From: a virus
Length of the DNA: 29,448 nt
Direction: 5' to 3' (one strand)
IMG/VR virus record: IMGVR_UViG_3300030106_006094
Location: 7,859-37,306 of that record
A program made the translations under genes and the position numbers. The notes beneath the pieces are model-generated. The model worked only from the letters and a program-made list of their open reading frames with translations, had not been told where the DNA came from and searched no databases. Of this stretch, positions 1-9,473 are shown piece by piece (the stretch's first letter is position 1; every line of letters starts with the position of its first letter).

Positions 1-1749
1 ATAGAACCTGTCGAGATACCTGCGGGTGGGATTGCAACTTTTCTAACAGCCCGAGAGGGTATGTTTGCTGACGACGACGATGAATTACCCGCTGGTGGTA
101 TTGCATCGGTTAAGCAAGTAGCTGACAAACTTGCTGAATACGGACGCCATGAAGACGAATACATGGTTCACGCTGCAGAAGGCGAAACGGTTATCCCGAT
201 GGAGGTCTTCCGCAAAAATCCCATACTTAAAGAAAACATATACCGACAAATGCGCGACATGGGCCTTGAGCCAGAGCGTTATGTTATCGGTAACGAACTG
301 AATTCAATTAACCCAGTTACAGGACAGCCTGAGTTTTTTATTAAAAAACTGTTCAAAAAACTGGGTAAATTTCTTAAAAAAGCGATCAAAGTTGTATTGC
401 CCATCGCGTTAAACTTTGTTTTTCCCGGTCTTGGTGTAATCGCTAGTGCTGCTATCGGTAGCGGTATTGGCGGGCTTATACAAGGAGAAAGCTTCGGTGA
501 AGCTCTCAAATCGGCGGCAATTGGTGGTTTGACTGCTGGTGTAGCCAAAGGCGTGTCTGGCGGCATTGGCGCTGTTAAAGAGGGCGGTAAGTTTGGAGCA
601 GGGTTTAAAGCTGGTTTTCAAGCTCCGGCTGGCACAAGCGCGTTTCAAGCGGGTCAATCTTCAGTATATACCCCCACTGCTGCGGATTTAGCCACTAAAG
701 GCGAAATGTTGTATGGCAAGGTAGACTTTGACGCATTACAAGCACCGCCTTCTGCGTCCGGAGCACCGGGTCCTAGCACTGCAGGAGCACCGCCTTCTGC
801 GTCCGGAGTTCCTTCCGGAGAATTTACGGGCAAACCATATTTATTAGGCGGAACAGAAAAAGTTCCAGTATCTTCCGGAGAATTTACGGGCAAACCATAT
901 TTATTAGGCGGAACAGAACCTGTAACAGATCCGACGGTAACGCAAACCGGCGTTGATGCTGGAGCAGTTGTAGATGCCGCATCAAAAAAAGTTACAACCA
1001 CCGCTCCGTCAATGACTGCACAAACAGCGGAACAGTTTATTAAAGATTCTACGGTTAAATTGCCTGATCTAAGTGACAGTTTTAGAAAACTAGGCCCCGG
1101 TGGCGGCGATTTTATGGAAGGGGCCCGTGAAATATTTATGCCTAGAAACGCTCTTCGGAATCAAGCTCGAAGTTTTGTAGAAAATGCAATTCAAAGCGGC
1201 GAACTAACGGGCGTAGAACTAGGAACTAAAGCGTTTGATAACGTAGTTAGTGAAATAATGAAAAATCCCGGCTTCATGAGACGGATTTTACCCGGAACTA
1301 TTGCGGCAATGGGTATTGGAAATTTGGTTAATCCTAGCCAAAACCCTGATCTTCCGGACATGTCGGGCGAAGGCATCAGTCAGGCATTGACGTTACTTGA
1401 AGAAAACCCTGACCAGTACCGTTCATTCCAAAATTTAGCGATACGCGGCGGTGGTCAATTTTCTCCTTTTGAGATCCAACCTCTTTATAACGATCCTTTG
1501 GGTACTACAACTTATCAGTCGGTAGCCGATGTTGCTACTGGCGGCGGCATGAACATAGAAGATTTTCCACCCCGCATAGGAAGAATATCGGGTCCCGGCA
1601 CAGAAACTTCTGACGACATTCCCGCCATGCTGTCTGATGGCGAGTTTGTAATGACTGCTGAAGCAGTCCGAGGTGCAGGAAACGGTAGCCGTGAAGCGGG
1701 TATGCGTAACATGTATCAAATGATGAATCAATTTGAGGCGATGGCCTAA
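1..1749 (+). CDS. Probable virion protein, 5' end cut by window
   Basis: The frame is open from position 1 without a stop; the first ATG (61) has no well-spaced ribosome site, so the real start probably lies upstream. The motif PAGGIA occurs twice near the N-terminus, across that ATG. Counting from ATG 61, residues 93-110 are a Lys-rich amphipathic stretch and 111-140 a hydrophobic Gly/Ala segment, which looks membrane-active. A Pro/Ser/Gly linker (about 225-290) carries tandem repeats. The C-terminus has a motif (SDGEFVMTAEAVRGAG) that I recognise from structural-module proteins of uncultured marine phages. The stop overlaps the next ATG by one base. Role is inferred: a tail, internal or ejection protein. 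Exact function unknown. Confidence 0.75.
   Translation: MEPVEIPAGGIATFLTAREGMFADDDDELPAGGIASVKQVADKLAEYGRHEDEYMVHAAEGETVIPMEVFRKNPILKENIYRQMRDMGLEPERYVIGNELNSINPVTGQPEFFIKKLFKKLGKFLKKAIKVVLPIALNFVFPGLGVIASAAIGSGIGGLIQGESFGEALKSAAIGGLTAGVAKGVSGGIGAVKEGGKFGAGFKAGFQAPAGTSAFQAGQSSVYTPTAADLATKGEMLYGKVDFDALQAPPSASGAPGPSTAGAPPSASGVPSGEFTGKPYLLGGTEKVPVSSGEFTGKPYLLGGTEPVTDPTVTQTGVDAGAVVDAASKKVTTTAPSMTAQTAEQFIKDSTVKLPDLSDSFRKLGPGGGDFMEGAREIFMPRNALRNQARSFVENAIQSGELTGVELGTKAFDNVVSEIMKNPGFMRRILPGTIAAMGIGNLVNPSQNPDLPDMSGEGISQALTLLEENPDQYRSFQNLAIRGGGQFSPFEIQPLYNDPLGTTTYQSVADVATGGGMNIEDFPPRIGRISGPGTETSDDIPAMLSDGEFVMTAEAVRGAGNGSREAGMRNMYQMMNQFEAMA
741..808 (+). repeat. Tandem repeat, 23-bp unit, period 45
   Basis: The same 23 bases occur at 741-763 and 786-808, in frame, encoding APPSASG twice. 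This is a short in-frame duplication in the linker of the first virion protein. Confidence 0.85.
812..918 (+). repeat. Tandem repeat, 47-bp unit, period 60
   Basis: Copies at 812-858 and 872-918 are identical and spaced exactly 60 bases apart, so each unit adds 20 residues containing SGEFTGKPYLLGGTE. The lack of synonymous differences suggests a recent duplication or ongoing slippage. Confidence 0.9.
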
Positions 1750-3371
1750 TGGCAACTGAAGAACAAATAACCCGGCAATATGTCTACGAAGACCCGGCGA
1801 TAGCTGCGTACAAGCTGGGGCTTTACCAAGACGCACAAAACTACATGAAGCAGTTGACGGATGCGGGAGTTCTACCTCCTACGCAAGCCGTTGCTGGCAT
1901 GACTGCAGATCAACTAGCTGCTGGAAATATATTAAGGTCCGGGATTGGCGGCTATGAACCTTATTTGCAAGGCGCGTTGCAAGCGACACAGGCCGGGCAA
2001 GCTGCCATAACCGGCGGTGCCTTACCGGCGATACAGGAAGCCATGCAGGGACAACGCCTTGGCATGAGCACATTGCGTGATGCACAGTCGTTGGCTGCTG
2101 CCACCAGAGGACAACCTTATCAAGCTCGTGACGCAGCAATGGCTGGATTACAGGGTGCCGAACAACTCGGACGACGGGCCGCTTCGGATGCGCAAGCCCG
2201 TTTAGGTCAAGGTGCTGAGCAAGCTAGAGCCTTAGCTGGTGATGTGGGAATCGGTGCTTTGGGCACTGCACAGGCACTTGGTGGACAACTTGGCGCGGCG
2301 ACACGAGGCGGCATACAAGCAGCACAACGTGGCGAGCGGGGCATACTAGGCGCACAACAACAGTTAACTGATGTGGCGGGTCGTTTTGATCCTGCAGCGG
2401 CAGAGGGCGGTATTGCGTCGTTTATGGACCCGTTTACGCAACAAGTCATAGAAGCTGAACAAGCAGAGATTGCTCGACTAGGCGAACAGCAAAAACGCCA
2501 AGCTAGAGGGCAACAAATAAAAGCTGGAGCCTTTGGAGGTTCCAGGGGTGCTATTCAGGAAGCTGAAATAGGTCGAAATGTATTAGAACAACAAGCACGG
2601 ACCGGGGCACAACTCAGGAGCCAAGGTTACCAACAGGCTGCGCAACAAGCACAGCAAGCCTTCGAGCAATCCAAAGCAAGACAGCTTCAGGGTGCAGGGC
2701 TCACGGGCCAATTAGCTGGCACAGGGGCTCAGTTAGGCATGTCAGCGCAACAACAAGCTGCAGCAAACGCACGAGCGTTGGCACAAAGCGGTTTGGCGGC
2801 GCAACAACTACGCGGGCAGACGGGACTACAGGCAGGTGCTATGGGTCAACAGGCAGCCCTACAAGGCGGCCAGCTAGGTCTTTCAGCAGCACAGATGGCG
2901 CAGCGTGGCGCACAGGCCGGGGGCCAGCTAGGATTGCAATACGGTCAACTAAGTCAGGCTGATGTAGCACAACTCGCTGCAATGGCTGGACAACAAGGTC
3001 AGATGGCACAGGGCATCGGCGCATTAGCCGGTCAGGCTGGACAACTTGGCGGCAGGTTGGGTGCGCTGGGACAAGTTCAAGCCGGTCTTGGACAACAGGC
3101 TCAACAGCAACGAGCCTTTGACGCTTCCCAACTTATGGGTTACGGCGGCACTCAACAGCAGCAAGCACAAAACGTTCTGAATGCTCAATTTGCTGCCGAA
3201 CAGGCTGCTTACCAACAACCGTTCCAGCAACTCGGATTTATGGCTGACCTAACTAAAGCGTTACCTTCTTCGCAAAGCGCCATATTCCAACAACAGTCAC
3301 CAAGTCCGGGCTTTGGTCAACAAGTAGCTGGTCTGGCAATGGGGGCAGCCGGTTTATCGAGGGCTTTCTGA
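1749..3371 (+). CDS. Gln/Ala/Gly-rich probable virion protein
   Basis: 540 residues, extremely rich in Gln, Ala and Gly, with long stretches of helical low-complexity sequence. Its ATG overlaps the TAA of the preceding gene (TAATG) and its own TGA overlaps the next ATG, so the genes are translationally coupled. The motif GAFGGSRGAIQEAE (around residues 258-271) is one I associate with structural-region proteins of marine phages. No enzyme motif, signal peptide or obvious transmembrane segment is visible. Probably an elongated, oligomeric virion or ejection component; inferred from composition and position only. Confidence 0.75.
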   Translation: MATEEQITRQYVYEDPAIAAYKLGLYQDAQNYMKQLTDAGVLPPTQAVAGMTADQLAAGNILRSGIGGYEPYLQGALQATQAGQAAITGGALPAIQEAMQGQRLGMSTLRDAQSLAAATRGQPYQARDAAMAGLQGAEQLGRRAASDAQARLGQGAEQARALAGDVGIGALGTAQALGGQLGAATRGGIQAAQRGERGILGAQQQLTDVAGRFDPAAAEGGIASFMDPFTQQVIEAEQAEIARLGEQQKRQARGQQIKAGAFGGSRGAIQEAEIGRNVLEQQARTGAQLRSQGYQQAAQQAQQAFEQSKARQLQGAGLTGQLAGTGAQLGMSAQQQAAANARALAQSGLAAQQLRGQTGLQAGAMGQQAALQGGQLGLSAAQMAQRGAQAGGQLGLQYGQLSQADVAQLAAMAGQQGQMAQGIGALAGQAGQLGGRLGALGQVQAGLGQQAQQQRAFDASQLMGYGGTQQQQAQNVLNAQFAAEQAAYQQPFQQLGFMADLTKALPSSQSAIFQQQSPSPGFGQQVAGLAMGAAGLSRAF

Positions 3372-5638
3372 TGATGAGAGAACGACTACCGCAAGGACTG
3401 GAAAACCTGATCCAAAGCATCGGAGACATGCCAATACCTGAAAACGGGGAGGCTGATATTTCTATTAAGATTCGTGGAAACGACGTGATGGAGCGGCCCA
3501 TGTTTGCTGCTGGAGGGGGCGCAAATAAATTTCCTGACCTGAGTGGTGACGGGAAGGTTACACAAAAAGACATTTTGATGGGCCGTGGCGTTATACAAAA
3601 ACAAGCCGGTGGTCCTATTCCAGACATGCCGATGCAAGCCCCTGTTGAACCTCCGCCCGAACAGGTGATGCAAGTGCAGGAAGTAGAACAACAGGCTGAC
3701 ATGGAAGGTGAGCAGGTTGGTCTGGATTATTTGGCACGTACAATGGACGGGATTGACGCGGCTGAAGATGTTGAAGAAATGATAAATGCCATGCGTGGTA
3801 ACGAAATGCCACTCGAAGCACGGCGCATGGAACTAGCAGAGTTTGTTGGTCGAGACGACGCAATGGCTACACCCGAGACTGTACTAGCTATGGTACAGCC
3901 TACCATCATGTTAAGTGAAGAGGGTGCCATGAACAGCGGTATTGGTGACCTGATGCGTCAAATAACCGAAGATGTAGACATGGCTACGGAGGGCGGCGCA
4001 CCTACCGATATGGGGGAAGGGCTGGGCGGCTTGATGATAGCTGGCGCACCAATGCCACAGGAACCGGTGCAAGGCTTTGCCCAAGGCGGTGCTGTAAAAA
4101 AGTTCGCAAAGGGTCGGGAAGTTTCTAACGCCGGGAACATACAAGGTTATTACGACGAATACCTACCGTTTTTTCAAAACATTATTGGCGATTACGACTC
4201 AGACCGGGATAAAGACGTAGGTTTGGCAATGGCTAAAGCCGGGTTTCAATTTGCTTCAGGCCGTGGGCCAAAAGGCGAAAACATTGCAGGACGACCTTTC
4301 CTGTCTCAACTAGGCACCGTGGGCACTCAGTTTGCGGAAGATATTGGACAAATTCGAAAAGACTACCGTAAACAAGACATGGGTTTACGAACTCTAGCTG
4401 CCCAAAGCGCAATAAAAGATGTGCAAACCGACAAGGAAACGGCTGCCTCCATAACAGCGGCTAACCTAAAATATATTCGAGATTTGCAAATAGAGTCTCT
4501 CAAACAAAACGCACCCGTTGTCAAAACTTTAAAGGATTTATCTGGCCGAGAACGGCTCGTTAGTTATAACCCCAAAGACGGCACTATGTTAACTTTTGAT
4601 ACGCCTGAACAAGCTCAAGGTTATGCAGCGCGGTTGGGAACCGAAGCCGATATGATGACGGACATCGGCAACAACCTACCTTTCTTTAAAGAAGGAAAGT
4701 TGTCGGAGCCTAACATGAATGCTTTTTTAACGGCAATAGATACGGTTTACACTCCCAAATCCGGGATTCGAGGAGGCTTGGAAAATAAACTGCCAATGGA
4801 CTTAGCGGTTGCTTTAGTTGAAGAAAACAAGAAACAGCCTCTTGCAGGTCGCATCAATCAAAAAATTCTTATAGAAGCGCAAGCACTTGTAAATAATCCA
4901 GCACAAAAAATTCTTGAAAATTTTGAGGATGATGTTGCAAAAGAAAGAGAATTAGAACGAGAAATAATACCAATAATTCGAAAAGGAGAAAACGTACCGG
5001 CGTCTTTTGGTGCTTTGAATAATCTAAACAGATTCAAAGCACAAGTATCGGAATATTTTAGGGATCTTAGGGGCGGAAAAGCGGATTTAGATAGTTTGAA
5101 TAATATAATCAGCACTGACATTCACATGAATCATTTGGCAAACACGATTACTCGTTTGCAATATGAAGAGGCGGGCGCTGAAAGGTTAAAAATGGCAATA
5201 GAGTTAGCTGCAGAACAAGCTAAGGTTTTATATGCTACGACGCCGCCCGGTCTTACCGTGCAAGAACAAATGCTTTGGAACCGTGCCGAAGACAATCAAG
5301 TGCTTGCAACGGCCAAAAAACTTAGAGACGAAATGAAAAATCTTCGCAGAAACGCTGAAGATGCACAAGCTTCCAGACAACCTGGAATGGATTCTTCAGG
5401 GTACAGTGAAGGCGACTTGCGGTTAGCTTACAAACTTTTGACAGAACAAAGATTGGCTGTAATCGAACAAAGTTTAGATAACGTTATTGCTGCTTTTGAA
5501 GCGGATATGGGATTTACTTCTCGCCAACCGAGAGGTAAGGGGTTCAAAAAACGAACAGAAGCTCAACGGTCTCTTCAAGAAAGGGGCATTTTTAAACCGG
5601 AAGAGGAACAACTAAGTCCTGCGTTGGATATGTTATAG
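3371..5638 (+). CDS. Probable virion protein with EF-hand-like loop
   Basis: 755 residues. The N-terminal region contains a dockerin/EF-hand-like loop: DLSGDGKVTQKD, residues 56-67, with acidic or polar ligands at loop positions 1, 3, 5 and 12, so calcium binding is plausible. Residues 75-230 are acidic and Met/Pro-rich; from about 250 on the protein is mostly helical and charged, with no known catalytic motif. TGATG overlap with the upstream gene indicates coupling. Position among giant structural genes suggests a virion or tail-fibre-associated protein. The specific function is not recognised. Confidence 0.72.
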   Translation: MMRERLPQGLENLIQSIGDMPIPENGEADISIKIRGNDVMERPMFAAGGGANKFPDLSGDGKVTQKDILMGRGVIQKQAGGPIPDMPMQAPVEPPPEQVMQVQEVEQQADMEGEQVGLDYLARTMDGIDAAEDVEEMINAMRGNEMPLEARRMELAEFVGRDDAMATPETVLAMVQPTIMLSEEGAMNSGIGDLMRQITEDVDMATEGGAPTDMGEGLGGLMIAGAPMPQEPVQGFAQGGAVKKFAKGREVSNAGNIQGYYDEYLPFFQNIIGDYDSDRDKDVGLAMAKAGFQFASGRGPKGENIAGRPFLSQLGTVGTQFAEDIGQIRKDYRKQDMGLRTLAAQSAIKDVQTDKETAASITAANLKYIRDLQIESLKQNAPVVKTLKDLSGRERLVSYNPKDGTMLTFDTPEQAQGYAARLGTEADMMTDIGNNLPFFKEGKLSEPNMNAFLTAIDTVYTPKSGIRGGLENKLPMDLAVALVEENKKQPLAGRINQKILIEAQALVNNPAQKILENFEDDVAKERELEREIIPIIRKGENVPASFGALNNLNRFKAQVSEYFRDLRGGKADLDSLNNIISTDIHMNHLANTITRLQYEEAGAERLKMAIELAAEQAKVLYATTPPGLTVQEQMLWNRAEDNQVLATAKKLRDEMKNLRRNAEDAQASRQPGMDSSGYSEGDLRLAYKLLTEQRLAVIEQSLDNVIAAFEADMGFTSRQPRGKGFKKRTEAQRSLQERGIFKPEEEQLSPALDML

Positions 5639-5648
5639 GTAAGTCCTA

Positions 5649-8600
5649 GTGAGTGAATTAGCCTTAGAAGACGAAATTGAAGTAGAAAACAAACCTGCAG
5701 AGGGAATGTCTGATTTACCGGGGGCTACCGCTCGGGTAAGTCCTGATTTAGAAACTTTTGTTAGGGTTGTGCGCCAATACGGATTGCCAGAAACTACTAA
5801 AGCTTACGTGCAAAAACAAGAGGGCGCTGGCCGTTACACGGAATTAAGAAACCAAGGCTTACGGAACATTGATATTCTTCCAATGTTCGTTAATTTTGAA
5901 AAGTTAGATGTTCCAGTAACAGATTATCAGGAACAGGGGTTATCTTTAAACGAAGCGTCCGCCTTGTTAGCTCAGGACATGGGCGTTGATCTCGATCAGT
6001 TAAGAACGGAAGACGGCACTTCTGCTTTAGAATTTTTGCAAACATTTGCTAAAGGACGGAAACTTACCACAGGAGAAGCTGCTGCGGAGGGCACTGCACG
6101 TGGAGCCACGGTGGGTATTCCCGCCGTAGCTGGCATGTCGGGAGCAATGTTAGCAGCAGCGTCACTTGCCACCCCTCCCGGAGCAGCCGTTATGGGCCTT
6201 ATTGGTTTAGGCGGTTTAATTGTCGGTGGTTACGGTGGGCAAAAGTTAGAAGAATTAATTTTTTCGTCTGACCCCGTTCTTGATCCCAATGCTTCCGCTA
6301 CTTTGGAAGCTTTCAAAACAGGAACAGAAATGTTGCCCGCTTTTGGTTTGCCTTATGCTTCACGTAAAGTGACTCAATACGCTTTAGGCAACCGAGGCCC
6401 CTTTGCAAATCATTTAAAAAACTATATTGAAAGTCGCAAATTCAATTTAACAACACGGGATCAAAAAATCTTCGAAGATTTAGAGCCCTATGAAATGAGC
6501 TTGATCAGATCAGATCCAGTGTTTGCACGTATTCAACGTATGTACCAAGAAAATCCTAAAGCGTTTATGGGCACAGAGTTAGTTGCAGGTGCGGGCACTA
6601 TGGCGGGCTCTTATCTTGCTGAACGAAACTACCCCGGACAAATGGCTCCTAAAGTGGGGCTTGAAATTGCTGGCGCAACTTTTTTTAGTCCTTTAACCGC
6701 GTTGCCATATTTTTTTGCTGGCAAAGGGTTTCTTCAAGATGTCATGCAAAAAGGAAAGGATTTACCACAGTCCGAACAAGAAGAGAGAATTGGAGCAGCT
6801 CTTGTTTCTTTGATGAGAGAATTAGGCGAGGAACCGCTTGAAATCCAAAGAAGGTTAAACGAAGGCCAGTTAACAAAATCTTTTGAAAGCCTCATTGAAG
6901 ATTATCCAGCACGAAGGTCTTTGTTAATGGAAGACTTAGACATCGTAATGACTCCTCGCCAACTCGCAGATAGCACTACCTTGAGTTATTTGGAAGCACG
7001 TCTTCGCCGTGAAAACGGTAAATTGAGTATGCAGATGCAAACTAATTACGATCAACAAGTAAAAGAAATATCTACTTTGATCAAGGCTTTAGCATCTACC
7101 GGCGATCCCGATGCTTTAAACGTTGCAGGAACCTTGCGAAAAAGATTTTTTGAAGAACAGATTGAACAATCCCTTGATGTTGCTTTACGAGATCAAACTC
7201 GTGTATACGAGCGGCTCAAACCAAAAACGTTAGATGCTCGAAACAAAGCCAGCGTAACAATCGATAACATTGTTATGAAAACTTTTGACGACGTGAGAAA
7301 ACAAGAATCTATTTTACACGAAGCAGTCCCAACACAGTTAGAGATTGGTCAGGGTAATCTTTTAAGCTCATTACGTGGAGAACTTCAAGATTTAGAACCG
7401 GCAGTCGCATTAGACGTTTTACCTCGAATAGTGCAAAACATCGGTAAAACTAACGACCAAAATTTACAAGCAATGATTTTGGATCAACAAATTGAGTTTC
7501 AACGAGGCGTGGTTGCTCGTCTCACTGCTCGCGGCAGCGCGGCAGAAAACTTAGTTAAAGTTAAACAACAACAAAAAATATTAACCGATTTACAAAAAGA
7601 TAGGGCCAAACTACCAGACGAGTTTCAACCTTTAACTTACGGACAGCGCAAAAGAACTCGTTCGGAATTGTTACGAATGGCCCGAGAAGCAGCTTCTGGA
7701 GAAAACCCAAGTTCAGTGAACTCCAGGTTGTACGGGGTTTTTGCACAAGCCATACTCAGAGACTTACACGACGTTGAAACAATACGAAACATCAACAATT
7801 TATCTGCGGACCAAGTAAACGAAATTGGCCCGGCAATAGATAAAGCCAACGCTTTTTCTACGGCTTTGAACGATGTTTTCAGAAGAGCTTTTCCAAACCA
7901 AATTTTGCGTGATAAATCAACTGGAGCTGATTTTGTTATTCCTGAGTTGATGTACAAAAAAATAATAGCTGGCGCCGATGACGAAACAATCTTACGTGTC
8001 AAAGAGTTAGACGATGCTATAGGGTTTTTAGTTAAAAACACGGCTCCTACGTTTGATGACGCTGTTGCTTATAAAGCAAACTCTTTAACGATGAGAGAGT
8101 CTTTGGACACTATTTTAAGGCACCTTGCTTACGACAGAAACATTATGAAACCTGATCCTGAAAACCCCGATCAGTTTCTTGTCGATCAAAACGCTTTGTA
8201 CAAATTTATAAAGGACAATGAACAAAGTCTTGATCAATTACCTACTTTAAAAAGCGATTTAGAAGACGCAAAAATATCTACGCAACTCCTTAACAAAGCT
8301 CGTTCTGACGTTCCTCAAGATGAGTTAGAGTTTTTTGATTCTGATTTGTTTTTTGAAGTTGTCGGAGAAAAACCCTACCTAGCTTTCGAAAGGATTTTAG
8401 ATCCAAAAAACCCCAATCCTCGACAACAACTTGAAAGTTTAATCAATACTTTGCGTGGCGCTGCCAGTTTACGAGCAGATGATCTTCAACAATCAAGTTC
8501 TCGCGGCACTCGCGTCCCACGAATTAACATACAAGACATTGACGATAAAATAAAAAGCTCTATTTTTGATTATGCTTTACAAAAAAACCAACCTAACATG

Positions 8601-9473
8601 TCAGAGCCTTTAAATTTTAACGGCATGTACGACACGTTTTTCAAACCTTTTCAATCAGGAGGTGCGCCTCTTGCTACTATTTTAGAAAAAGAAGGGGTAA
8701 TCACTGCAAGAGAACGTTTAAATTTACAAAAAATGCTTAAAGCAGGTCGTACTTCACAAGAAAAATTAAGTGCGCCTGATTTTGAAGTTGAAAAAGATTT
8801 AGAGACAGGCATGGATTTGTTGGTAGGCGCAGGAACACGGATCGCAGGTTCTCGTTTAGTAACCACCTTAGCTGATTTTATTCCTTTCACGCGAGGTCAA
8901 GGTCTAATCGAGGCCAACATAGGTGCTCAATACGCAAAAAAATTATTAGAAAGTATTCCAAAGTCTACGGTTAACGACGTATTAGAAGACGCAATTTTTG
9001 GACCGGAAGCTGCTGAAAATTTAAACCGTTTGTTGAAAAAAGGCATATTCCGCGTTAAAAGCGACAAACGAACAACAGCTACTCCACGAAAACGCGGCAT
9101 GTTGAAAAAAGCGTTATCTCGTTTTGCTGACGTGCAAAAACTTAACGCTTTCTTAATTCCTATCATCGGGGATTTTACAATCGATCAAGGTGGGGTTTTT
9201 GCTCCTGATGATTTTAGTCAGGAACGTTACGAAGAACTTCAAGAGTTTCGTAGCCAACCCAGCGGTGTACCCAGAGGCAGGAGTGGACGTAACGCGCCTA
9301 TCCAAACGTTTAATCCACCGGCCCCTGCAGCGGCTCCCCCGCCACAAGCTCAAGCTACACCACCAAACCCGCAGCTTAGACAACGCTACGCAGCCATGTA
9401 TCCCAACGACCCTATATCGGGCTTAATCGAGCAACAAGCCATGCAGACCGGCATTGGGACTCTACCTACCTAA
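5649..9473 (+). CDS. Giant probable internal virion/ejection protein
   Basis: 1274 residues from a GTG start at 5649, ten bases after the preceding stop. Residues 149-197 form a long Gly/Ala-rich hydrophobic segment and another weakly hydrophobic stretch lies near 305-360; the remainder is mainly charged helix. The C-terminus (about 1210-1274) is Pro/Gln-rich and ends in a compact motif around LRQRYAAMYPNDPIS. Size, last position in the structural block and membrane-like segments fit an internal core or DNA-ejection protein such as those of T7-like phages, but I see no lysozyme or transglycosylase active site. The final TAA overlaps the stop of the opposite-strand helicase gene. Confidence 0.75.
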   Translation: MSELALEDEIEVENKPAEGMSDLPGATARVSPDLETFVRVVRQYGLPETTKAYVQKQEGAGRYTELRNQGLRNIDILPMFVNFEKLDVPVTDYQEQGLSLNEASALLAQDMGVDLDQLRTEDGTSALEFLQTFAKGRKLTTGEAAAEGTARGATVGIPAVAGMSGAMLAAASLATPPGAAVMGLIGLGGLIVGGYGGQKLEELIFSSDPVLDPNASATLEAFKTGTEMLPAFGLPYASRKVTQYALGNRGPFANHLKNYIESRKFNLTTRDQKIFEDLEPYEMSLIRSDPVFARIQRMYQENPKAFMGTELVAGAGTMAGSYLAERNYPGQMAPKVGLEIAGATFFSPLTALPYFFAGKGFLQDVMQKGKDLPQSEQEERIGAALVSLMRELGEEPLEIQRRLNEGQLTKSFESLIEDYPARRSLLMEDLDIVMTPRQLADSTTLSYLEARLRRENGKLSMQMQTNYDQQVKEISTLIKALASTGDPDALNVAGTLRKRFFEEQIEQSLDVALRDQTRVYERLKPKTLDARNKASVTIDNIVMKTFDDVRKQESILHEAVPTQLEIGQGNLLSSLRGELQDLEPAVALDVLPRIVQNIGKTNDQNLQAMILDQQIEFQRGVVARLTARGSAAENLVKVKQQQKILTDLQKDRAKLPDEFQPLTYGQRKRTRSELLRMAREAASGENPSSVNSRLYGVFAQAILRDLHDVETIRNINNLSADQVNEIGPAIDKANAFSTALNDVFRRAFPNQILRDKSTGADFVIPELMYKKIIAGADDETILRVKELDDAIGFLVKNTAPTFDDAVAYKANSLTMRESLDTILRHLAYDRNIMKPDPENPDQFLVDQNALYKFIKDNEQSLDQLPTLKSDLEDAKISTQLLNKARSDVPQDELEFFDSDLFFEVVGEKPYLAFERILDPKNPNPRQQLESLINTLRGAASLRADDLQQSSSRGTRVPRINIQDIDDKIKSSIFDYALQKNQPNMSEPLNFNGMYDTFFKPFQSGGAPLATILEKEGVITARERLNLQKMLKAGRTSQEKLSAPDFEVEKDLETGMDLLVGAGTRIAGSRLVTTLADFIPFTRGQGLIEANIGAQYAKKLLESIPKSTVNDVLEDAIFGPEAAENLNRLLKKGIFRVKSDKRTTATPRKRGMLKKALSRFADVQKLNAFLIPIIGDFTIDQGGVFAPDDFSQERYEELQEFRSQPSGVPRGRSGRNAPIQTFNPPAPAAAPPPQAQATPPNPQLRQRYAAMYPNDPISGLIEQQAMQTGIGTLPT

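Noticed and set aside
741-918. CRISPR-like repeat array
   Set aside because: The repeats are in frame within a coding linker, only two units each, without unique spacers of regular size.
1435-1836. 133-residue minus-strand frame under the virion genes
   Set aside because: Antisense of a strongly supported coding region, with Cys/Ser/His-rich composition typical of a shadow frame. The same applies to other long opposite-strand frames in 1-17826.
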